From Burkholderiales bacterium (lineage in GTDB: Bacteria; Pseudomonadota; Gammaproteobacteria; Burkholderiales; SG8-39): a stretch of DNA of 8,085 bases. The translations under genes were made by a program, and so were the position numbers. The DNA is taken from NCBI GenBank assembly GCA_017880745.1, contig JADGRR010000114.1, forward strand, positions 1 to 8,085, in the 5' to 3' direction. Positions 1-5,689 of this stretch are shown one piece after another. Position 1 is the stretch's first letter, and the number at the start of each line of letters is the position of its first letter. The notes beneath the pieces are model-generated. The model was not told the origin of the DNA. It searched no databases and worked only from the letters and a program-made list of their open reading frames with translations.

Positions 1-15
1 CAGGCCAAAGATACC

Positions 16-1740
16 ATGTACCTATACGATGAAATCGACCAGCACATCGTGGACGAGCGCGTAAGCCAGTTCCGCGACCAGACGCGCCGTCACCTTGCCG
101 GCGAGTTGTCGGAGGACGACTTCCGCCCGCTGCGGCTGCAGAACGGTCTCTACATCCAGCGCTACGCGCCGATGCTGCGCGTGGCGATCCCCTATGGCCT
201 GGTTTCGTCGTCGCAGCTGAGAAAGCTTGCGCACATAGCGCGCAGCTACGACAAGGGTTACGCTCACTTCTCCACCCGCCAGAACATCCAGTTCAACTGG
301 CCCAAGCTGGAGGAGGTGCCCGAGATCCTGGCCGAACTGGCCGAGGTGCGGATGCACGCGATCCAGACCTCGGGCAACTGCGTTCGCAACACCACCACCG
401 ACCATTTCGCCGGCGTGGCCCAGGACGAAATCGTCGATTCCTTCGTCTGGTGCGAGCTCATACGGCAGTGGTCCACCCTGCATCCGGAGTTCGCCTACCT
501 GCCGCGCAAATTCAAGATTGCGGTCAGCGGCAGCGCGGCGGACCGCGCCGCGACCTGGGTGCACGATATCGGCCTGCATGCGCGGCGCAGCGACGGTGTG
601 GACGGCGCCGAACAAGGCGAGGGCGCGGTGGGTTTTCGCGTGATCGTCGGCGGCGGCCTCGGCCGCACACCCATCGTCGGCCATGCGATCCGCGAGTTCC
701 TGCCCTGGCGCCACCTGCTGACCTACCTCGACGCGATCCTGCGCGTGTACAACCGCTACGGCCGGCGCGACAACAAATACAAGGCGCGCATCAAGATCCT
801 GGTGAAGGAACTCACGCCCGAGGTGTTCGCGCAAAAGGTCGAGGAAGAATGGTCGCACTTGAGAGACGGCCCGGCGACGCTGATCGAAGCGGAACTGCGG
901 CGCATCGAAGGCCGCTTTACCCGGGCCGCCTATGCCGAATTGCCGGCAAAGGATGCCTTCCTCGAAGCAATGCTCGCCGCGGAGAAGGCCTTCGCCAACT
1001 GGCACCAGCGCAACGTACACCCGCACAAGGTGCCGGGCTATGCAGCGGTCACGTTGTCGCTCAAGCGCACCGGCGCCCCCCCCGGCGATGCGAGCGCCGA
1101 GCAGCTGGACGCGATCGCCGGCCTGGCCGAGCGCTATTCGTTCGGCGAGCTGCGCGTCTCCCACGAGCAGAACCTGATCCTTGCCGACGTGCGCGCCTCC
1201 GATCTGCACGCGTTGTGGCGCGAAATCAGGCCGCTCGGCCTGGCCACGCCCAACATCGGCCTCCTGACCAACATCATCGCCTGCCCCGGCGGGGATTTCT
1301 GCTCGCTTGCCAACGCCAAGTCCATTCCGGTAGCCGACGCGATCCAGCGGCGTTTCGACGATCTGGACTACCTGCATGATATTGGCGAGCTCGACCTCAA
1401 CATCTCGGGCTGCATGAATTCCTGCGGTCATCACCACATCGGTCACATCGGCATTCTCGGCGTGGACAAGCAGGGCGAGGAGTTCTACCAGATTTCGATC
1501 GGCGGCGCGCAAGGCGCGGACGCATCACTGGGGAGAGTGATCGGCCCTGCATTCGCCCAAGACCAGGTGCCCGACGTGATCGAGAAACTGATCGCGGTCT
1601 ATCTCACCGAGCGCGAAGGCGAGGAAGAGCGTTTCATCGACACGGTGCGCCGCATCGGCATCGAACCTTTCAAGGACTATGTGTATGGCACAGATCATCA
1701 AACACCGCGCCGTAATTCAAGACAACTGGCAGCTGCTTGA
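16..1740 (+). CDS. cysI: Sulfite reductase, hemoprotein (beta) subunit, siroheme/[4Fe-4S] type
   Basis: Catalyses the six-electron reduction of sulfite to sulfide in cytoplasmic assimilatory sulfate reduction. The 574 residues match the usual length (E. coli CysI is 570). The cluster and siroheme ligands are visible as CPGGDFC (Cys423, Cys429) and CMNSC (Cys466, Cys470), giving the family pattern C-x5-C ... C-x3-C. Anion- and siroheme-binding residues are also in place by comparison with E. coli: Arg55 in MLRVAIPYG, Arg124 in NCVRNTTTD, and Lys165/Lys167 in LPRKFK. The VGGGLGRTP segment after residue 210 is the second family signature. The start at 16 gives the typical betaproteobacterial N-terminus MYLYDEIDQ; no strong ribosome binding site is seen in the 15 upstream bases available. 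The 3' end overlaps the DUF934 gene. No CysJ flavoprotein gene is in the window, so the electron donor cannot be read here; related proteins may use ferredoxin or a separate reductase. Confidence 0.96.
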   Translation: MYLYDEIDQHIVDERVSQFRDQTRRHLAGELSEDDFRPLRLQNGLYIQRYAPMLRVAIPYGLVSSSQLRKLAHIARSYDKGYAHFSTRQNIQFNWPKLEEVPEILAELAEVRMHAIQTSGNCVRNTTTDHFAGVAQDEIVDSFVWCELIRQWSTLHPEFAYLPRKFKIAVSGSAADRAATWVHDIGLHARRSDGVDGAEQGEGAVGFRVIVGGGLGRTPIVGHAIREFLPWRHLLTYLDAILRVYNRYGRRDNKYKARIKILVKELTPEVFAQKVEEEWSHLRDGPATLIEAELRRIEGRFTRAAYAELPAKDAFLEAMLAAEKAFANWHQRNVHPHKVPGYAAVTLSLKRTGAPPGDASAEQLDAIAGLAERYSFGELRVSHEQNLILADVRASDLHALWREIRPLGLATPNIGLLTNIIACPGGDFCSLANAKSIPVADAIQRRFDDLDYLHDIGELDLNISGCMNSCGHHHIGHIGILGVDKQGEEFYQISIGGAQGADASLGRVIGPAFAQDQVPDVIEKLIAVYLTEREGEEERFIDTVRRIGIEPFKDYVYGTDHQTPRRNSRQLAAA

Positions 1741-2206
1741 GCAGGGCCCGACCGGGACGCTGCCCTTCAGCGGCGATGTGATCGTGCCGCTAGCATTGTG
1801 GACCAGCGAGCGCGACACGCTGTCGTTTCGCCTCGGGCGCATCGGCGTGTGGCTGGAAGCGGACGCAGACCCGGCGGTGATTGCGCCGGATCTGGCGCGC
1901 TTCGATGTGATTGCGGTACGCATTGCCAGCGCGACCGACGGCCGCGGCTATACCCTCGCGCGGTTGCTGCGCGAGCGCCATGGCTACCGCGGCGAACTTC
2001 GCGCCATCGGCGACGTGCTGCGCGACCAGCTCTACTATCTCTCGCGCTGCGGCTTTGACGCCTTTTCACTGCGTGCAGATCAGAATCCCGAGCAGGCGCT
2101 CTCTGCCTTCGACGATTTCAGCGAGGCCTACCAGGCCTCGGTCGAGCGGCCCGATCCGCTGTTCCGGCGGCGCCTGGAAGCGGGCCCGCGAAGGAAGGCG
2201 GTCTGA
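1685..2206 (+). CDS. DUF934 family protein, sulfate-assimilation partner of CysI
   Basis: A 173-residue cytosolic protein of the DUF934 (PF06073) family. It is typically encoded beside cysI in proteobacteria and is thought to assist sulfite reduction, but its biochemical role is not established. The recognisable core is DGRGYTLARLLRERHGYRG followed by GELRAIGDVLRDQLYYL and a CGFDAF motif, in the second half. The start at 1685 (MAQIIKHRAV) is preferred over the ATG at 1679. AAGGA at 1672-1676 lies 8 bases before 1685 but only 2 before 1679, and family members usually begin M-A-x-I-I-K. The gene begins inside cysI, overlapping it by 56 bases in another frame, which implies translational coupling. 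No signal peptide or membrane segment is present. The C-terminus is basic (RRRLEAGPRRKAV). cysH, which often follows in betaproteobacteria, is absent downstream. Confidence 0.92.
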   Translation: MAQIIKHRAVIQDNWQLLEQGPTGTLPFSGDVIVPLALWTSERDTLSFRLGRIGVWLEADADPAVIAPDLARFDVIAVRIASATDGRGYTLARLLRERHGYRGELRAIGDVLRDQLYYLSRCGFDAFSLRADQNPEQALSAFDDFSEAYQASVERPDPLFRRRLEAGPRRKAV

Positions 2207-2221
2207 GGGACAAAGCACCCT

Positions 2222-2242
2222 GGCCGGCGCCTGGCGCCGGCC
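2222..2242. terminator. GC-rich perfect palindrome closing the cysI-DUF934 unit
   Basis: Ten bases (GGCCGGCGCC) are followed by one T and then the exact reverse complement, starting 16 bases after the DUF934 stop. RNA from this site would fold into a very stable hairpin. There is no T-run after it, so it is not a classical intrinsic terminator. It may instead stabilise the 3' end or act with Rho. Its place between two transcription units supports a boundary role. Confidence 0.45.
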
Positions 2243-2246
2243 GCGC

Positions 2247-2275
2247 TTGGCTAGAGCGGCACCAAGCTCTACAAT
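2247..2275 (+). promoter_or_regulatory. Candidate sigma-70 promoter for the TfoX-domain gene
   Basis: TTGGCT at 2247-2252 (4 of 6 matches to the -35 consensus) and TACAAT at 2270-2275 (5 of 6 matches to the -10 consensus) are separated by exactly 17 bases. Transcription would start about 30 bases before the ATG at 2312. An AAGGGG stretch at 2294-2299, 12 bases before the start codon, is the likely ribosome binding site, a little farther away than usual. Confidence 0.5.
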
Positions 2276-2311
2276 CCGCCGCAGGAATCAGATAAGGGGC
2301 GGATTCTCAGC

Positions 2312-2842
2312 ATGTCCGGCGAATTCATCGAGTACGTGATGGAGTTGTTCGGGCCGTTTGGCACCGTCGGGGCGCGCCGCATGTTCGGCGGCCACGGCGT
2401 GTACCTGGACGGCCTGATGTTCGCCATCGTGTCGGAGGACACGCTCTACCTCAAAGCGGACGAGATGAACCGCGTCGAGTTCGAACAGGCGGGCTGCGAG
2501 ATTTTCGGCTACGCGCGCAAGGGCAAGCGCGCGTCGCTCAACTTCTTCCGCGCGCCGGAAGACGCGATGGAATCGCCCGAGTTGATGCTGCCCTGGGCGC
2601 GCACCGCCTACGCCGCTGCCTTGCGCACGAATGCGAAAAAACAGGCTGCCGAGCAAGCGCAAGCCGCCGGAACCATCGTGCCATCGCGCCCCGAAGGCAA
2701 AGCACGGGCCGCCAAATCAAGCAAACCCGCGAAGAAGCAGCCGGCAAAAAAAGCGCGCGCGGCAAAGCCGGCGCGCAACAAGTCGGCTGCCAAGAAAGCC
2801 GCGCGTCCGGCAAAGGCGGTCAAGCGCGGCAGGCGCAAATAG
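2312..2842 (+). CDS. TfoX N-terminal-domain protein with a Lys/Ala-rich histone-H1-like tail
   Basis: 176 residues in two parts. Residues 1-105 or so are a TfoX/Sxy N-terminal domain (PF04993), recognised by RRMFGGHGVYLDGLMFAIV, then DTLYLKAD, FEQAGCEIFGYARKG, the aromatic NFFRAPED segment and LMLPWARTAYAAA. In gammaproteobacteria TfoX/Sxy regulates competence together with CRP, but stand-alone N-domain proteins are widespread and mostly of unknown role. Residues from about 107 to 176 are low-complexity and made mainly of Lys, Ala, Arg and Pro (for example KPAKKQPAKKARAAK). This resembles the tails of H1-like bacterial proteins and predicts nucleic-acid binding or general polyanion binding. 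The tail is strongly basic and probably disordered. There is no signal peptide. The gene has its own promoter and is not part of the cys unit. The domain call is strong; a role in competence is not supported by anything else here. Confidence 0.9.
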   Translation: MSGEFIEYVMELFGPFGTVGARRMFGGHGVYLDGLMFAIVSEDTLYLKADEMNRVEFEQAGCEIFGYARKGKRASLNFFRAPEDAMESPELMLPWARTAYAAALRTNAKKQAAEQAQAAGTIVPSRPEGKARAAKSSKPAKKQPAKKARAAKPARNKSAAKKAARPAKAVKRGRRK

Positions 2843-2876
2843 GCATCCAGCTGTCGCCGGCAGAACACGACGGCAC

Positions 2877-2906
2877 CACGACGGGTAAGATACGACCTGC
2901 GTCGTG
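2877..2906. repeat. Short inverted repeat in the leader of the transglutaminase-like gene
   Basis: CACGACG at 2877-2883 is matched by CGTCGTG at 2900-2906 with 16 bases between, and a further CACGACGG copy lies just upstream near 2866. It lies 14 bases before the start codon and could be an operator or a small hairpin. It is short enough to arise by chance in GC-rich DNA. Confidence 0.2.
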
Positions 2907-2920
2907 AAGCAGCGGACAAG

Positions 2921-3571
2921 ATGAGAAGAAAACGCTTTGCCAGCCGCGAGGACCTGGGCCTGACGAAAGCCGAGTTTGCGATCCTGCGGCGCCTCAACAC
3001 GCCGGAGAAAATCCAGGCCTACATCGACGCGATTCCGCAGAATTTCGAGATCGGCGGCGAAACCTGCCTGTCGGTGCGCGAAGCGCTGAACCAGCGCCGC
3101 GCCCTGTGCATCGAAGGCGCGATGATCGCCGCCGCGGCGCTATGGGTCCATGGCGAGCCGCCGCTGCTGATGGACCTGAAGGCGACCCGCGACTACGACC
3201 ACATCGTGACCCTGTTCCACCGCAACGGCTGCTGGGGCGCGATTTCCAAGACCAACCATCCCGTGCTGCGCTGGCGCGATCCCGTGTACCGCAGCCTGCG
3301 CGAACTCGCGATGTCCTATTTTCACGAGTACTGCAACAAACGCCACCAGAAGACGCTGCGCAGCTACTCGGTCGCCTTCGACCTGCGACGGCTGGACCCA
3401 AAGACGTGGGTAACGCAAAAGAAAAGCTGCTGGGACGTGGGCTGGGCCCTGGACGCCGCCCGGCATTACCCGCTGATCACCAAGAAACAGGCAAAGTTGC
3501 TGCGCCTGCGCGATCCGCTCGAGCGCGAGGCGCAGAAGCTGCGCCATCACCGGCCGCCGCGCGAGCGCTGA
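2921..3571 (+). CDS. Uncharacterised cytosolic protein with transglutaminase/papain-like features
   Basis: 216 residues, no signal peptide or membrane helix, so probably cytosolic. I do not recognise a named family with certainty. The middle of the protein has the layout of a transglutaminase-like (papain-fold) domain. Cys63 sits at the start of a helix (RRALCIEGAMIAAAAL). His94 begins a strand (DYDHIVTLFHRNGCWGAISK), followed by Asn112 or Asp120 as a possible third catalytic residue. The order Cys, then His about 30 residues later, then Asn/Asp about 18-26 residues later fits that superfamily. The second half is basic and rich in aromatics (REPVYR-like WRDPVYRSLRELAMSYFHEY), ending in an Arg/His-rich tail. 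The Shine-Dalgarno site is weak (CGGA at 2913-2916). The gene lies 78 bases after the TfoX-domain gene, on the same strand; co-transcription is possible but unproven. An enzyme activity is inference only. Confidence 0.72.
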   Translation: MRRKRFASREDLGLTKAEFAILRRLNTPEKIQAYIDAIPQNFEIGGETCLSVREALNQRRALCIEGAMIAAAALWVHGEPPLLMDLKATRDYDHIVTLFHRNGCWGAISKTNHPVLRWRDPVYRSLRELAMSYFHEYCNKRHQKTLRSYSVAFDLRRLDPKTWVTQKKSCWDVGWALDAARHYPLITKKQAKLLRLRDPLEREAQKLRHHRPPRER

Positions 3572-3628
3572 ACGCGCGCATCGATCCCGCTCGCCCTTGA
3601 AACTCCATTTATAACCACAGGACCCGCC

Positions 3629-3685
3629 ATGCCCATTCCAGCGATCCTCGACGGCCATCTGACCCTCCCGGTGATCGGCTCGCCG
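3629..3685 (+). pseudogene. 5' remnant of a nitronate monooxygenase (2-nitropropane dioxygenase) gene
   Basis: The first 19 codons read MPIPAILDGHLTLPVIGSP, which is the usual N-terminus of proteobacterial nitronate monooxygenases. These FMN enzymes oxidise propionate-3-nitronate and related alkyl nitronates. In intact members the next residues are typically hydrophobic (for example LFIVS) and lead into an FMN-binding TIM barrel of about 320 residues. Here the frame changes character abruptly after 3685 into an Arg-rich, low-quality translation and stops at 3922. A good ribosome binding site (CAGGA at 3618-3622, 6 bases before the ATG) is kept, so the start was once functional. The likely history is deletion or insertion with a breakpoint near 3685. 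The identification rests on a short match and is from memory of the family, not from a search. Confidence 0.55.
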
Positions 3686-3958
3686 TGGGACCTCGGTAGC
3701 GCGCTGCGGCACGGCGCCAAACGGCTGTCTGCCTTCGCGGAGTTTCGCAGCAGGCAAGCCCAGGTGCTCCGTCACGCGCTGTCGGGAGGCCGCACTCGGG
3801 CAGGCGCCTGTGGCCGCGCGCGTCCCCGTCAGTCGCCACGGCGTCCGCTCCACTTGGCTATCGGCCAACACCGAGTCGTGGTTTTCTTGGGCAGGTGCAT
3901 AGCTGCCGTTTCTCGGGTATAGGGGTTTACCGCCATATCGCTCCGCTGCGCTTGTATC
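3686..3958. other. Non-coding or decayed stretch between the nitronate monooxygenase remnant and the cytochrome genes
   Basis: About 270 GC-rich bases with no convincing gene on either strand. Open frames cross it in both directions, but their translations are rich in Arg, Ala, Pro and Gly without recognisable motifs, as expected of shadow frames in GC-rich DNA. No terminal inverted repeats, tRNA or transposase motif were seen. Since it starts at the apparent breakpoint of a truncated gene, it may be debris from a rearrangement. Confidence 0.4.
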
Positions 3959-4005
3959 TATAATTCTCCGAACTAAATCATACACTAAATCATATAATTG
4001 GAGAA
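3959..4005 (+). promoter_or_regulatory. AT-rich leader with tandem 11-bp repeats before the cytochrome-porin gene
   Basis: This short AT-rich patch contrasts with its GC-rich surroundings. It holds two exact copies of ACTAAATCATA at 3972-3982 and 3984-3994, a 12-base period close to one helical turn, as expected for side-by-side protein binding. TATAAT occurs at 3959-3964 and again at 3993-3998, but neither has a good -35 box at the right distance, so an activator-dependent promoter is possible. GGAGA at 4000-4004 is a strong ribosome binding site 6 bases before the ATG at 4011. TTCTCC at 3964-3969 is complementary to GGAGAA at 4000-4005 and could mask it in RNA. Confidence 0.4.
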
Positions 4006-4010
4006 ACTAC

Positions 4011-5606
4011 ATGATAGGTATGGATACGCGCGGATTGCAGGAAATCCGGGAAACGCCGGCCCCGACGAGCATTGCAGCCGCCATCCTGGCCGTGCGAGCG
4101 CTCCGGAAAAAAATCGCCCGCAAGCTAATCGCTGGAACAATTGCCGCCACCGTGCTGGTGCCGCTGCTGCTGGTCCTCGCACCGGAGGAAGCCCAAGCCT
4201 TGCCTGCGTTTGCGCGCCAGACCGGCCAGAACTGCGTGTCATGCCACGCCGGCGGGCAGTTCCCCGAACTGACCCCCTATGGACGCATGTTCAAAATGAC
4301 CGGTTACACCATCGGCGAGCGCGCCCTTCCTCTGTCGGTCATGGCCGTCGTCAGTTCCTCCAGGGTCAGGGATACGACCAAGAGCGATAACCCGCCGGCC
4401 GATTTCGCAAAGAATAGGGCAGTCACGTTCTCGTCGGCGAGCCTGTTCATCGCTGGCAAGGTCACCGAAAACATAGGCCTGTTTTCGCAGATCACCTACG
4501 ACAACTACGCCGAGCAGGCCGTGGCACCCGATGGAGTCGGGGCTGGAAAGTTCAAGGGCCATACCAATGCCGACAATATCGACCTGCGCTATGCCGACCG
4601 CTTTATCGATTCGAACCGGGACCTGATTTTCGGCGTTTCGGCGAACAATAATCCGTCGGTCTCCGATCCATGGAATACCGCCGCCGCCTGGATGCAATAT
4701 GTCCCGGTGCCGAGCCCGAGCAGCAGCCAGTTTGTGGACGGCAATGCACCCTACCCCGGCTACGGTTCCGGCGGCAATGTCGCGGGCTTGAGCGCCTATG
4801 CCTACTTGAACAAGATGCTCTATGCCGAATTGGGCGGATACAAGACTGCCAACCGCGGCCTATCCATCATGAGCGCGGGCATCAACAACGCCGGCACGAC
4901 GAAACTGAAGGGCACGAATCCCTACTGGCGGCTTGCGCTCACGCACGAATGGGGCCCGCACAACATCATGCTCGGCACCTCCGGCATGATTGCCGACGTT
5001 TATGACAATCCCGAGGACACGTCCGATCCGACCAGCACCCATCGCTTCAATGATAAAGGCCTCGACGCCCAATATCAGTATTTGCTCGACCCGCACACGG
5101 TGACGGCGCAGGTCGCCTACATGACGAGCAAACACCGGTACCCCGATTCCGTGGCCAATCAACCCGTGAATTTTGTCGACGCGCTCGGCAATCCGCTGGC
5201 GAATACCAATACCTCCGATACGACCAATACCCTCAGGGCCAAATTGACGTATGTCTATCAAGCGAAGTACGGCGGCAGCCTGGGGTATTTCAACCGCACC
5301 GGCAACACCAATACCCTGAATCAGACCTCCGGTTTCGATCCGGCCACTGGACTGATTACCAGCGACCCAACCGGCTCCCTTGGAGCGGCCGAACTGTCCA
5401 CCCGCGTCGGCGGCAACCTCTCGGGCAACCCGGCGACCCGCGGTTTTACCTATGAAGCGTTCTGGACACCGATGCAGTATGTGCGTGTCGGCCTGCAATA
5501 CACCACATATTCCAAGTTCAACGGCGCAAGCAGCAACTACGACGGCCTTGGACGCGACGCCAAAGACAACAACACGCTGTTCTTTTATGTCTGGGGCGCG
5601 TACTAA
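4011..5606 (+). CDS. Cyc2-like monohaem cytochrome-porin fusion of the outer membrane
   Basis: Predicted to sit in the outer membrane and pass electrons between the cell exterior and the periplasm. The 531 residues comprise four parts. Residues 1-38 are a long basic leader. Residues 39-63 are a signal-peptide hydrophobic core ending EEAQA. Residues 64-100 are a haem segment (LPAFARQTGQNCVSCHAG, Cys75-Cys78-His79, then FPELTPYGRMFKMTGY). From about residue 105 to the end the sequence alternates polar and hydrophobic residues, is rich in Tyr, Asn and Gly, and ends in FFYVWGAY, a typical C-terminal aromatic of outer-membrane barrels. A single CxxCH joined to a porin is the architecture of Cyc2, the iron(II) oxidase of Acidithiobacillus and neutrophilic iron oxidisers; length also fits. 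The start at 4011 is set by GGAGA at 4000-4004. A c4-type cytochrome gene follows. Many proteins with this haem-segment pattern are uncharacterised, so iron as substrate is inference. Confidence 0.8.
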   Translation: MIGMDTRGLQEIRETPAPTSIAAAILAVRALRKKIARKLIAGTIAATVLVPLLLVLAPEEAQALPAFARQTGQNCVSCHAGGQFPELTPYGRMFKMTGYTIGERALPLSVMAVVSSSRVRDTTKSDNPPADFAKNRAVTFSSASLFIAGKVTENIGLFSQITYDNYAEQAVAPDGVGAGKFKGHTNADNIDLRYADRFIDSNRDLIFGVSANNNPSVSDPWNTAAAWMQYVPVPSPSSSQFVDGNAPYPGYGSGGNVAGLSAYAYLNKMLYAELGGYKTANRGLSIMSAGINNAGTTKLKGTNPYWRLALTHEWGPHNIMLGTSGMIADVYDNPEDTSDPTSTHRFNDKGLDAQYQYLLDPHTVTAQVAYMTSKHRYPDSVANQPVNFVDALGNPLANTNTSDTTNTLRAKLTYVYQAKYGGSLGYFNRTGNTNTLNQTSGFDPATGLITSDPTGSLGAAELSTRVGGNLSGNPATRGFTYEAFWTPMQYVRVGLQYTTYSKFNGASSNYDGLGRDAKDNNTLFFYVWGAY

Positions 5607-5689
5607 AGCGCGGCTTCGTATTCAACGCCTTGCCGGCACAGGCCGTGAGCCGATCCGGATTTGATGGTCAGATTTTTTGGAGAATCAAC

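Noticed and set aside
450..1379. Plus-strand open frame of 309 codons inside cysI
   Set aside because: Its translation is Arg/Ala/Pro-rich and without motifs; it is an out-of-frame shadow of cysI.
22..1512. Long open frame (496 codons) on the minus strand opposite cysI
   Set aside because: cysI on the plus strand has full family motifs. The opposite frame is a product of GC-rich codon use and shows no recognisable domain.
3686..3922. Continuation of the short frame that starts at 3629 as a real 97-residue protein
   Set aside because: After residue 19 the translation becomes Arg-rich and motif-free, whereas the first part matches a known family start. A broken gene explains this better.
3140..3985. 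Minus-strand open frame of 281 codons across the transglutaminase-like gene and the following gap
   Set aside because: Half of it is antisense to a better plus-strand gene, and the rest has no family motif, signal peptide or clear ribosome binding site. It was considered as a possible mobile-element remnant but nothing supports that.
4860..5498. Minus-strand open frame of 212 codons opposite the cytochrome-porin
   Set aside because: Ile/Gly/Val/Arg-rich shadow without motifs; the plus-strand frame has a haem motif, signal peptide and ribosome binding site.
5607..5689. Separate promoter or terminator between the two cytochrome genes
   Set aside because: Only short palindromes (TGCCGGCA, ATCCGGAT) are present, with no convincing -35/-10 pair and no stem followed by T-run; co-transcription is simpler.
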